Position numbers and translations under genes: made by a program. A DNA stretch of 64,000 nt from Leptospira sp. GIMC2001 (GTDB lineage: Bacteria > Spirochaetota > Leptospiria > Leptospirales > Leptospiraceae). The stretch lies in assembly GCF_028462125.1 (NCBI RefSeq), contig NZ_CP115468.1, forward strand, positions 2,907,559 to 2,971,558, written 5' to 3'. Of the stretch, positions 44,602 through 53,797 are shown piece after piece. The first letter of the stretch is position 1. The number at the start of each line of letters is the position of its first letter. The notes under the pieces are model-generated. The model had not been told where the DNA came from and ran no database searches. It was given only the letters and a program-made list of their open reading frames with translations.

Positions 44602-45231
44602 TTATAACCCCACGAAATTCTCGAGAATCTTCAATCCAAGTTGATCGGACTTCTCTGGATGAAATTGTGTTCCATAGACATTTCCCTTCTCGACAACTGC
44701 CGGAAACGATTCTCCATAGTAATTACAAAAAGCACTGACTTCTTTTCTCTCTGCGCCTATTGGACGATACGAATGGATAAAATACATAAAGGATCCGTCT
44801 TCAACATTCTTAAGAAGTTTTGTTGTTTTCTGATTTGTATTTCTAAGTCGGTTCCAGCCCATATGAGGTACTTTCATATTTTTCTTTTCTCTAAATCTTC
44901 TGATCTGCCCTGTAACCAAGCCCAAACCTTTGACAAGATTTCCTGGTTGCTTCATATCCTCATCAGAATCTTGGAACAATATCTGAAAACCAATACATAT
45001 TCCGAGTAAAGGTTTACCAGCGGCAACCTGTTCCTGTATAATACTTGTTAAACCTTGATCATTTAGATTGGACATAGCTTTGGCAAATGCACCATCACCA
45101 GGCAAGACAAGTTTATCTGCTTTCTTTATGATATCATGATCACGAGTATATATTACATCTTTTGAATATAAAGATATTGCTTTGAGACAAGAATGGATAT
45201 TACCCATTCCAAAATCAAGAACTGCAATCAC
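44602..45231 (-). CDS. hisH: Imidazole glycerol phosphate synthase glutaminase HisH
   Basis: A 209-residue class I glutamine amidotransferase: [19 protein letters not shown], the nucleophile Cys in [18 protein letters not shown], and the catalytic His and Glu in QFHPEKS. It supplies ammonia to HisF, which is not in the window. It overlaps hisB by 4 bases (ATGA). Confidence 0.95.
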   Translation of the reverse strand: MIAVLDFGMGNIHSCLKAISLYSKDVIYTRDHDIIKKADKLVLPGDGAFAKAMSNLNDQGLTSIIQEQVAAGKPLLGICIGFQILFQDSDEDMKQPGNLVKGLGLVTGQIRRFREKKNMKVPHMGWNRLRNTNQKTTKLLKNVEDGSFMYFIHSYRPIGAERKEVSAFCNYYGESFPAVVEKGNVYGTQFHPEKSDQLGLKILENFVGL

Positions 45232-45809
45232 TCAAGAACGCCTTTGGTTGAAGGAATCTCACCGATTGCATCGGGGTCTAAGCTCAATGCCATTCGAAGC
45301 GCCTTACCTAAGCCCTTAAAAATAGATTCGTGGATATGATGGCGGTTCTCTCCATAATGCACTACAACATGAAGATTCATCTTTGCATTGAGGGCAAATT
45401 TTTGCAGAAATTCTAAGCTCAGTTCAGCATCATATATTCCAAATTTACCAATTAATTCTGGTCCCGTATATTTGAAATAGAACCTTCCCCCTAAATCAAC
45501 TGCAACTGTTGTCAAAACTTCATCCATTGGAATCGTAAAATGTCCGTATCTACGAATTCCAGCTTTATCACCCAATTGCTTGTGAAGAGTTGTCCCCAGT
45601 AAAATTGCAGTGTCCTCGACGCTATGGTGACAATCTATACCAAGATCTCCTCTAAGCCAGACGTCAAGATCCATCATACCATGCTTCGCAATATGCGAGA
45701 GCATATGATCAAAAAATGGAATTTCGGTATCAAATTTATATATGCCTTTACCACGAGGATTGAGGGAAAGCCGAATATCTGTCTCTTGTGTTTTGCGAGA
45801 TTCTACCAT
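45228..45809 (-). CDS. hisB: Imidazoleglycerol-phosphate dehydratase HisB
   Basis: A 193-residue monofunctional IGP dehydratase, without the phosphatase half seen in E. coli. The two His-rich manganese motifs are clear: [13 protein letters not shown] with [11 protein letters not shown], and [17 protein letters not shown]. Its usual tail is shortened only slightly. It heads the hisBHA unit. A 236-bp AT-rich spacer without recognisable genes separates it from the divergent PP2C gene. Confidence 0.96.
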   Translation of the reverse strand: MVESRKTQETDIRLSLNPRGKGIYKFDTEIPFFDHMLSHIAKHGMMDLDVWLRGDLGIDCHHSVEDTAILLGTTLHKQLGDKAGIRRYGHFTIPMDEVLTTVAVDLGGRFYFKYTGPELIGKFGIYDAELSLEFLQKFALNAKMNLHVVVHYGENRHHIHESIFKGLGKALRMALSLDPDAIGEIPSTKGVLE

Positions 45810-46045
45810 TTAAAAGTAGTGTCTTCTAAATGGGCTTCCTTGTCAATTATTTTGGAGCGAATTCCAAATTCGGTCGATCCTTGGCATAAGAACAAATTCT
45901 AGAGGATATTCAGATTCTTTGAATTCTATACAGAAATTTATTCCTTAAAAGTCTTATCTGCGTTAAATGATCCAGTAATGTGGGCAAATAATTTAAAAAT
46001 ACTAGAAGTTCGTTTAGATGAAATTGTTGTAATTTAATCCTATCT

Positions 46046-48562
46046 ATGTTTTCCTATACAATTATGAAATTTAAAAATCCTGTTTTTATTATAATTTTAT
46101 CCTTTTTTCCTTTATTCAATTTATTTTCTGAACCATTAGATATTAGAGAAAACTGGTTTGTTAAAGAAGGTCGATTTAGTGAGAACAGATTGGACTTTGA
46201 ACGGCAAATTTCAGATTCAAACAATTCCAAACCAGAAGATCTCGGATGGACACATCTTAAATCTCTTCCATTCCAACATCTTCGAGAAGATGAGCGATCT
46301 GGAAAAGTTCGAGTCTACTCACTTGTCAAGAAAATTCAAATGGATTCTTCAGTCTTAGATTATCCAAATCGATCCTTGTCAATTTTCCTGCCGGAAGCAG
46401 GCAACCAAGTTGAGATCTATTGGAATGGAATCTTGATCTACCAAATTGGTTCTCTAGATAAAAATGGTGAGTTTGAATACGGCTTCCAAAGAAATATTAT
46501 AGCGGAGATTCCAAGTGCGTCGATTCGAGAAGGTGAGAATCTTCTAGTCATTCAGGTCGCGGGTTACGATTATGATTCATTCTATATTTTGCCATTCCAT
46601 GAAAACACTCCAGCTCGAATCGCAATTCATAATGATAACTTATTGGAGAATACTGAATATGTAACATTGATGTTACTTTTCTTGTATTTATTTGTAGGAC
46701 TCTACCATCTTCTTTTATTTGTTAAGAGAAGAGAAGAAATCTACAACCTTTACTTTGGATTGTTCTCAACTTGCCTTGCTTTATATATCTATTCTAGAAC
46801 CGACAACTCCTATCAATTATTAGATTATTCACTTTCTTTCATGCATCTACGTTGGTTTGAGCTCATCATACTTTTCCAAGCGGGGCCGCTATTGATTTTG
46901 TTCTTTGAAACCTTTCTCACGGGAAAAGAAAGAAAAGTCACAATTGCTTATCTTATTTTTGTGCAATTTCTTGCGCTCGCAATACCTTTCTCATCTTACT
47001 ATGTTCAAGGAAATATTATTCTCAGAACCTGGCATATTTGTGTTCTATTTTCCGTTTTCTATATAATATATTTATTTACAAGATCTGTCACAAGAAAGGT
47101 TCCTGACGCTAAACGTCTATTAGCGGGAATCGCTGTAATGATGGTTACAGTTGTATTGGATATTTTGGGGGCGGCATCTGTTCTACCGCAAAATCTCGGT
47201 CTTACAAAATATGGATTTTTTGTATTTATAATTGGGATAGCAGTAGTTCTTGCCAATCGTTTTCTCCGTGTTCACAAGGAAGTGGAAGAGCTGAATAGAA
47301 CTCTCGAAGAAAAAGTGGAAGCTCGTACGAAAGAACTCTCTGATAGTTTGGATAAGGTTCAGCTTCTCAAAGAACAGCAAGACGGTGATTATTTCCTTAC
47401 TTCACTACTACTCAAGCCACTCAACTCCAATGAATCCAAAAGCAAACATATCAATATTGATTTCTATATTCATCAGAAAAAACAATTTGAATTCAGAAAG
47501 AAGAATTTGGAGATCGGTGGAGATATCTGTATGACATCTCAATTAAAACTTCTCGGTCGATCTTATACAGTCTTTGTAAATGGAGATGCGATGGGCAAGT
47601 CCATTCAAGGAGCAGGTGGTGCCTTGGTATTGGGAGTTGTATTCAAATCTATTCTCAACAGAACAAAAATATTTACAGAAAATCAAAATAAATATCCAGA
47701 AGTTTGGCTCAAAGAATGTTTTATTGAATTGCATAATGTTTTCGAATCCTTCAATGGATCTATGTTGATATCGGTGGTTATGGGTCTGATTGATGATGAG
47801 ACTGGAATGATGTATTTCTTGAACGCAGAACATCCTTGGTGCGTCTTGTACAGAGATGAGAGTGCAAGCTTTATTGAAGACGATTTGTATATGAGAAAAA
47901 TTGGTATGATGGATATGCATGGTGCTTTTCAAGTTCGCACTTTTCCTCTACTTCCTGGAGATAAGATTCTTATTGGTTCGGATGGACGAGACGATCTACA
48001 GATTGGAACAGACGAAGAAGGAGGAAGAATCATCAATGAAGATGAAAGATTATTTCTTGATAGAGTTAGAGATGGAAAAGGAGATATCCAAGGAATTGTA
48101 AAATCTATTAGCAATTTTGGTGAATTAACCGATGACTTGTCACTGATGTCAATCGAATATGTTGAAGAATCCTTGAGCAGTCGAGATGACTCTAAGTCCG
48201 TAATGTGGAAGAAACTTTCTCGTGATAATTTCCGAACCAAAAACTATGCAAAAGCAGCTGAGTATGGCGAAAAATACTTAGAAGAGAATCCATTCGACAA
48301 TCAGTATATTTATGTTACAGCATATTGTTATAAAATTGCCAAGAATTATACCAAAGCTATTCAATTGAGCGAGAGATTACGACTACGTGAGCCATTCCAT
48401 ATAAAAAATCTGATCAATCTTTCGGATATCTATAGATTGATGGGCGAGAAGAATCGTGCAGGTAAATTCTTGGAAAAAATAATCAGTATAGATCCAAATA
48501 ATTCTATGATTCAAAAACTTCGAGTTCTTCTTAATAAAACAGCAACTATCTCGAATCCATAG
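46046..48562 (+). CDS. 7TMR-DISM receptor with SpoIIE-type PP2C phosphatase and TPRs
   Basis: The 838-residue protein is built as follows: signal peptide, 7TMR-DISM extracellular domain (about 35-190), seven transmembrane helices (about 205-410), coiled coil (HKEVEELNRTLEEKVEARTK), SpoIIE-like PP2C (about 470-725) and TPR helices (about 735-830). Metal ligands are in LEIGGDICM, FVNGDAMGKSIQG and LTDDLSLM. The SDG block reads IGSDGRDDLQ. It probably senses an external signal and dephosphorylates STAS proteins. The ATG at 46064 is an alternative start that fits the signal peptide better. It is tail to tail with a second DISM protein. Confidence 0.88.
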   Translation: MFSYTIMKFKNPVFIIILSFFPLFNLFSEPLDIRENWFVKEGRFSENRLDFERQISDSNNSKPEDLGWTHLKSLPFQHLREDERSGKVRVYSLVKKIQMDSSVLDYPNRSLSIFLPEAGNQVEIYWNGILIYQIGSLDKNGEFEYGFQRNIIAEIPSASIREGENLLVIQVAGYDYDSFYILPFHENTPARIAIHNDNLLENTEYVTLMLLFLYLFVGLYHLLLFVKRREEIYNLYFGLFSTCLALYIYSRTDNSYQLLDYSLSFMHLRWFELIILFQAGPLLILFFETFLTGKERKVTIAYLIFVQFLALAIPFSSYYVQGNIILRTWHICVLFSVFYIIYLFTRSVTRKVPDAKRLLAGIAVMMVTVVLDILGAASVLPQNLGLTKYGFFVFIIGIAVVLANRFLRVHKEVEELNRTLEEKVEARTKELSDSLDKVQLLKEQQDGDYFLTSLLLKPLNSNESKSKHINIDFYIHQKKQFEFRKKNLEIGGDICMTSQLKLLGRSYTVFVNGDAMGKSIQGAGGALVLGVVFKSILNRTKIFTENQNKYPEVWLKECFIELHNVFESFNGSMLISVVMGLIDDETGMMYFLNAEHPWCVLYRDESASFIEDDLYMRKIGMMDMHGAFQVRTFPLLPGDKILIGSDGRDDLQIGTDEEGGRIINEDERLFLDRVRDGKGDIQGIVKSISNFGELTDDLSLMSIEYVEESLSSRDDSKSVMWKKLSRDNFRTKNYAKAAEYGEKYLEENPFDNQYIYVTAYCYKIAKNYTKAIQLSERLRLREPFHIKNLINLSDIYRLMGEKNRAGKFLEKIISIDPNNSMIQKLRVLLNKTATISNP

Positions 48563-48591
48563 TCCAAATTAATTGATTTTCGAATATGGAA

Positions 48592-51500
48592 TCAATGAAC
48601 ATCGATCACAATAAGCGCAATATCATCCTCTGCTGATTTATGGTTGCTCCATTTGCCAACTTCTTCCATCAAAAGATTGGACCAACTTTCTGGATCTAAG
48701 TCATGATTGTCCAATAGGCAGAGCTTCAATCGATCTTCTCCGAATAAAACTCCCTCATTGTTGGAAGCTTCCAAAATTCCGTCAGTGCATAAAACGATCT
48801 TATCACCTTTGTCCAGTTGAATAGAATCCAAACTGAATTCATTGGTCTCAAATACTCCGAGAACTTTGCCTTTAGGCAAGGAATCAATCACTTGATTTGT
48901 TGATTTTTTATAAATATAAAGTGCATGATGTCCAGCTCTAACATGATAAAGTTGCTTGACTTTCATATCAAAATACAAATAAGAAGCAGTTAAGAAGGCT
49001 CCTTTAGTTTTACCCTTTAGTTTATTATCGATCCCTTGAATCAATTTTATTGGATTCATGCAGTTATCTAACTCAGTTCCAAATGCAATTTTTAACATAG
49101 CAGAAACTAGCGCCGCCGGAACTCCATGCCCCGATACATCTGCAAGTAGAATTCCAATCTCAGTCTCACTCGGGTGGTGATAATCATAGAAATCTCCACC
49201 GACAGCATCCATGGGAAGATAAAAAGATGATAGAGATAGACCATTAATCTGTGGAAAATATGCAGGAAGAATAGATGATTGCAATTTCTTTGCAACACTC
49301 AGTTCATTTTGTATAGAAAATAATTTGGTCTGCTCTAAGACAGCTTGTTTTAGCAATAATAAATTTCGAACCCGAGTGATAAGCTCTCTTTTGTCAAAAG
49401 GTTTTGAAAGATAGTCATTGGCTCCCGCTTCAAGTCCTGCTATAACATCTGATATTTGGTTCTTTGCTGTCAGAATCAAAATTGGTAATTCATGAAGGGA
49501 ATATTTTTCCCGAAGGAAATGAGCAACTTCATATCCACTCATACCAGGCATCATCACATCCAATAGAATCAAATCGGGAGGACCATCTGCTTGGATCGAA
49601 TGGATAGCTTCCAATCCATTCTGAGCTTCTCGAATCTGATAGTTCTCTAGATTCATATAATTTCGAAGCACTTTACGATTGACTGGCTCATCATCAACAA
49701 TCAGAATCATTGCAGCCTTAGAACTTGGAACGATAGCACCAGAATTTCCAATAGCAACTGGTTCGATTGAGGTTGGAAGATTTACTTCATCATTCGACTT
49801 AGACATCCAAATATTTTTCTTGCTTGAGTTGATAGACATTTCACGATTTTGATTCTCAGAAATTGGAATCGTAAAATAAAAACAAGATCCTTTGGTTGGC
49901 TCACTCTCCACACCAATGGTTCCGCCATGAAGTTCTACTAGTTGCTTTGAAATCGTGAGTCCTAAACCGGTTCCACCATATCTCCTGGAAATCGAGGAAT
50001 CAACTTGTTCGAAGGAAATGAATATATCTTTTTGTTTATCCTTAGGTATGCCAATTCCCGTATCCTTAATAGAAATTTTTGCAAATTTGGATGAATCCAA
50101 TTCGGCTTGCATTAGAACCGATCCATGTTCTGTAAATTTAATCGCATTCCCTATAAGGTTTGTTAGTATCTGCTGAAGCCTGTTCTCATCGGCTTCAATC
50201 AAGGGAAAATCTTTGGGAATCTGATTGCTTAATGTAATATCTTTCTGACCTAGAATCGACTTAGAGGTTGCAAGAACAATTTCCATCATGGATTGCAGAT
50301 CTGTCGGAGAAGTATTGAGTTCGATTCCAGAATTTTTCATTTTTGAAAAATCTAAAATATCATCAACAAGATGGGATAATCTTTTGCCTGAATATACAAT
50401 CATCTCTAAATCATCCCGCGCTCCTGGTGGAATAGCGCCGGCAGACCCTAATGAAACTGACTCTGCAAGTCCAATGATTCCATTTAGCGGTGTCTTAAGT
50501 TCGTGAGTTGTGTTTGCAAGAAATTCATCTTTTAATTTATCAAGTGTCATGAGCTTAATTGACATCTTTTCCACTTCGTCAAAGGCCTGTGAAAATTTCT
50601 TGGACAATAGAAATGATTGGGAGAAAATAAAAAGAAAAAGTCCAATCGATAAACTATGAAATGTATAGATCACATCTTCAGCGTTAAGTGAGTCATTGAT
50701 CGTGCATAAAACCAATACAATGAACCCAAACGCAAATATGATTGATCCATCTTTTCGATTGAGAACTGCACGAACTGTCACATAAATCCCAAGTAGAATT
50801 GATAGACCAAGATACACGTAGAAATATATATTCAAAGATGGGAATACTGTTGTAGGCAATAAAAAAATGAACGATTCAAAAATTACAAATATTCCACCAA
50901 CGATTTGGAAAATTTTCTTAGGCACAAAATCGGGAAACAATTCATATATAAAAAATAAAAAGAATGCAGGTGCTAAATAGAATCCAGAATATTCAATCAC
51001 CAATCCACCATACCACGAAAATTCTGGAATCAATTGGAATAAAACTCTCTCTCCCGTAACAAGAATTCTCAATGAGATCAGTAGGCAAAAAAGCGCAAAC
51101 CATAGAGATGATTTATCTCTTGATCTCAGAAAGAAAATTCCAAAATGATAAAAAGCCATAATGAAAATCGATCCCGATAAAAACAATTCACGGGAAGATA
51201 CCATAAATTGTTTTCGAGAAAGCTCGATTCTTTTGCCGATTTTTATTGGCTCCCATATTCCTCCTTTATGATAGGAGTAATTGGACACTTGGATAAGGAG
51301 TTCGTTGATTCCTTTCTGAATGACAATTGGATGAGTGCTCACTTGAAACTTCGCTCTATGTTCGTCAGGAGATATTGATGGATTCCCATTTCTATGTAGC
51401 TCACGACCATTCCAGATAAAAATGCCCGCAGAAGCCACATCTGGCAGACGTATGGCACCATCCTCAATTAAAGTATCTGAATTTACTAATATTCTAAAAG

Positions 51501-51756
51501 TTCCGTAACCTAGAGCAGAATCAATACCATGGTCTTCCAAAGTGGAATTCCAAGTTCCAGGTATATCCATTTTCCAACTAATGTTGCTTGGTGTTTTTGA
51601 TGGTTCAAGCCATTCATTCCAATAAAAATCCCAATTTCCATCTAAGGAAATAACAGGATTTTTTTCTGGATTCCATTCAATCTTGGATTCATCGGATTGC
51701 CCTAAGATATTTGTGAAAAACAGAGGAAAAATCAAAATTAAAGCATAGAACTTCAT
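48592..51756 (-). CDS. 7TMR-DISM hybrid histidine kinase-receiver-PP2C protein
   Basis: The 1054-residue protein contains, in order: signal peptide, DISM extracellular domain (about 30-170), seven helices (about 180-385), HisKA with phospho-His 418 in THELKTPLNG, HATPase (NLIGNAIKFTEHG; DTGIGIPKDK; GGTGLGLTIS), a receiver with Asp733 in DLILLDVMMPG and Lys in DYLSKPFD, and a C-terminal SpoIIE PP2C (DAVGGDFYDY; LLADVSGHGVPAALVS; LCTDGILEASN; AEDDIALIV). All catalytic residues I can check are present. It thus links a two-component relay to serine/threonine dephosphorylation in one chain. An ATG at 51768 is an equal alternative start. Confidence 0.9.
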   Translation of the reverse strand: MKFYALILIFPLFFTNILGQSDESKIEWNPEKNPVISLDGNWDFYWNEWLEPSKTPSNISWKMDIPGTWNSTLEDHGIDSALGYGTFRILVNSDTLIEDGAIRLPDVASAGIFIWNGRELHRNGNPSISPDEHRAKFQVSTHPIVIQKGINELLIQVSNYSYHKGGIWEPIKIGKRIELSRKQFMVSSRELFLSGSIFIMAFYHFGIFFLRSRDKSSLWFALFCLLISLRILVTGERVLFQLIPEFSWYGGLVIEYSGFYLAPAFFLFFIYELFPDFVPKKIFQIVGGIFVIFESFIFLLPTTVFPSLNIYFYVYLGLSILLGIYVTVRAVLNRKDGSIIFAFGFIVLVLCTINDSLNAEDVIYTFHSLSIGLFLFIFSQSFLLSKKFSQAFDEVEKMSIKLMTLDKLKDEFLANTTHELKTPLNGIIGLAESVSLGSAGAIPPGARDDLEMIVYSGKRLSHLVDDILDFSKMKNSGIELNTSPTDLQSMMEIVLATSKSILGQKDITLSNQIPKDFPLIEADENRLQQILTNLIGNAIKFTEHGSVLMQAELDSSKFAKISIKDTGIGIPKDKQKDIFISFEQVDSSISRRYGGTGLGLTISKQLVELHGGTIGVESEPTKGSCFYFTIPISENQNREMSINSSKKNIWMSKSNDEVNLPTSIEPVAIGNSGAIVPSSKAAMILIVDDEPVNRKVLRNYMNLENYQIREAQNGLEAIHSIQADGPPDLILLDVMMPGMSGYEVAHFLREKYSLHELPILILTAKNQISDVIAGLEAGANDYLSKPFDKRELITRVRNLLLLKQAVLEQTKLFSIQNELSVAKKLQSSILPAYFPQINGLSLSSFYLPMDAVGGDFYDYHHPSETEIGILLADVSGHGVPAALVSAMLKIAFGTELDNCMNPIKLIQGIDNKLKGKTKGAFLTASYLYFDMKVKQLYHVRAGHHALYIYKKSTNQVIDSLPKGKVLGVFETNEFSLDSIQLDKGDKIVLCTDGILEASNNEGVLFGEDRLKLCLLDNHDLDPESWSNLLMEEVGKWSNHKSAEDDIALIVIDVH

Positions 51757-51813
51757 AGAATGTTTCAAGTTAAAGAATATAAATAAATTGAAAATTCATT
51801 TTTATTAAATTTT

Positions 51814-52197
51814 TTATTTATTTGATGATTTCCATTTCCCACTTAGAGCTTGACCTAAATAATCAAGACCTTTTATCTCTTCTTGGTATCTTGGGACCAG
51901 GTGAAAATGGATATGTGGTACTGCCTCAGAAATTGTTACTAAATATACTTTCAGAGGATTGTATTTCTTGTAAATTAATTGCATTCCAGCTTCGATCAAT
52001 CCACCCAATTCTGCATATGCAAGTGGATCTATCTGATCAAAACTCGTTACATGCAATCGAGGTTCCAAATATAAATAGCCCTCTATATTTTTATTAGAAT
52101 CTGCTTCTCTAAGTATCCAATGGTTAGTTGAACTAAGAAATTTTTCAATATTCTCTGATTTATGAGTATGACAAATTGGACAATTATTTGTTTCCAT
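51814..52197 (-). CDS. HIT-family nucleotide hydrolase
   Basis: The 127-residue protein has the histidine-triad motif HIHFHLVPR near residue 100 and an N-terminal CPIC pair (NNCPICHTHK) as in zinc-binding HIT relatives. HIT proteins cleave nucleoside phosphoramidates or dinucleoside polyphosphates. The Cys pair with the downstream His could form the structural zinc site. It is monocistronic between the hybrid kinase and oxyR genes. Confidence 0.85.
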   Translation of the reverse strand: METNNCPICHTHKSENIEKFLSSTNHWILREADSNKNIEGYLYLEPRLHVTSFDQIDPLAYAELGGLIEAGMQLIYKKYNPLKVYLVTISEAVPHIHFHLVPRYQEEIKGLDYLGQALSGKWKSSNK

Positions 52198-52252
52198 ATG
52201 AGTTATTCGTATTTTCCATTTTCATTCATCAGAGCATTCAAATAAAATTAAA

Positions 52253-53155
52253 TTAAATTCCAATCAGCTTACGATTGCCTTTATCCTGAAGCTCTTTAGG
52301 TATCACAGAAAGGATAGTTTTCTGTACTGCTTGCAGAATCTTCTTTTTATAAAATCCATGTTTATAAACGAGACTTACTTCTCTTACAGGTTCTGGATCT
52401 TTGAAACGCCCAAATTTATCATTCTCAGCATTCATAGAAAGTAGTGGAAGCAAAGTCATACCGACACCTAAATCTACCATATTCCGAATTGTTTCAAGAC
52501 TTCCACATTCAATTTTGCCAAGAGTTCGTTGTCCACAGATCTTTAAAGATTGATGTCTGAGACAATGTTCTTCGCCAAGAAGAATCATCTCACTTGATTT
52601 CAGATCATCTATATCAATATTTTCCGTCTTACCTTCATAGTCTTTCGGATAGTATGCAACAAAAGGTTCATAGTACAAAGGTGATTCAATGATATCATTA
52701 CGATGCAAAGGAGTTGCGAGAATACCGATCTCTAGATCTTCACTCATTAGTTTTTCGATAATCTGGCTTGTGGGAAGTTCAAAAAATCTAAAGTCGATAC
52801 TTGCATAATCTTTATTCAGTTTTTTGAATATTTGTGGAAGCAGATATGCTGATATTGTTGGGATAATTCCTATGCTAATTTTGCCAGTTAAATCTTCTTT
52901 GCTCTCGCGAAAAATTTCTTCCAATCGATCCGCTTCTCTCAATATGATCTTTGCTTGATCGACTATGTCAGTGCCAAATTTTGTAGTGATTACGGGATTT
53001 TTGTTTCGATCAAAAATTTCAGCTCCAATCTCTTGTTCCAATTTTTGGATCTGAAGACTTAGAGTTGGCTGGGCAACGAGGCAAGACTCAGCTGCTCTGG
53101 CAAAACTTTTATGTCGATCGAGGGCTACAATATAGCGCAATTGAGTAAGAGTCAT
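52253..53155 (-). CDS. oxyR: Peroxide-sensing LysR-type regulator OxyR
   Basis: A 300-residue LysR regulator with HTH MTLTQLRYIVALDRHKSFAR and AAESCLVAQPTLSLQIQKLE. The sensor domain keeps both redox cysteines: EEHCLRHQSLKIC has Cys198 and Cys207, matching Cys199 and Cys208 of E. coli OxyR, with the same spacing. It should therefore be a true H2O2 sensor and not a generic LysR. No catalase or peroxidase gene is adjacent. It is divergent from the CBS-protein gene over a 192-bp spacer. Confidence 0.92.
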   Translation of the reverse strand: MTLTQLRYIVALDRHKSFARAAESCLVAQPTLSLQIQKLEQEIGAEIFDRNKNPVITTKFGTDIVDQAKIILREADRLEEIFRESKEDLTGKISIGIIPTISAYLLPQIFKKLNKDYASIDFRFFELPTSQIIEKLMSEDLEIGILATPLHRNDIIESPLYYEPFVAYYPKDYEGKTENIDIDDLKSSEMILLGEEHCLRHQSLKICGQRTLGKIECGSLETIRNMVDLGVGMTLLPLLSMNAENDKFGRFKDPEPVREVSLVYKHGFYKKKILQAVQKTILSVIPKELQDKGNRKLIGI

Positions 53156-53347
53156 TTAGAAAATATTCCTGAATTTTTTTTGCATATAGTACATATAAAT
53201 AACTCTAGCATCCATCTAAGATCATCGAGAAGCTTGGTTTATGGTCAAGATAAAAGATTCAGAGACTGGGTTAATTTTCTAGTTGCTTTTTAGAGAATTA
53301 AAACCATTATCGAAACACTCGGAAATTTATCGCAGGGGGACAAAATT

Positions 53348-53776
53348 ATGTCCGTAAAAACCATCCTAGAAGGCAAAAAGAACACGATTCTATATCTAAG
53401 TGAAAAGGATTCTGTTGTTGCTGCTGCAAAAAAAATGGCTGAAGCAGCAGTTGGATCGATTCTAATTTTTGAAAAAGATGAGATGGTTGGAATTTTCACA
53501 GAACGAGACCTACTCAGGTTGTGTGCGACAAGTCATGATAAATTAGATTCGATATTGCTTAAAGATGTGATGACCAAGAATCTGACAGTAGCAAGCGCTG
53601 ATGATTCTGTCGATGATGTCATCGGAACTATGATTGCCAAGAAGTTTCGACATATGCCCGTCATGGAAGGTGATAAAATTCTTGGACTTGTATCAATCGG
53701 CGATGCAATAAAAGATAAAATGAATAAAGCAATCGAAGAAGCGAATATGCTAAAGCAGTATATTCATGGAAGTTGA
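53348..53776 (+). CDS. Protein with two CBS domains
   Basis: The 142-residue protein consists of a CBS pair: DSVVAAAKKMAEAAVGSILI with FEKDEMVGIFTERDLLR, and DDSVDDVIGTMIAKKFRHMP with GDKILGLVSIGDAIKD. Such pairs bind adenosyl ligands and regulate a partner. AGGGGG lies 8-9 nt before the ATG. The CoA-transferase gene follows after 21 nt, so AMP/ATP-dependent control of that enzyme is possible. Confidence 0.88.
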   Translation: MSVKTILEGKKNTILYLSEKDSVVAAAKKMAEAAVGSILIFEKDEMVGIFTERDLLRLCATSHDKLDSILLKDVMTKNLTVASADDSVDDVIGTMIAKKFRHMPVMEGDKILGLVSIGDAIKDKMNKAIEEANMLKQYIHGS

Positions 53777-53797
53777 CAAAATTATTCGGGAGAATAC

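Noticed and set aside
45810..46045. RNA gene or riboswitch upstream of hisB and the PP2C gene
   Set aside because: The 236-bp spacer is AT-rich without a convincing stem array, leader peptide with His codons, or terminator.
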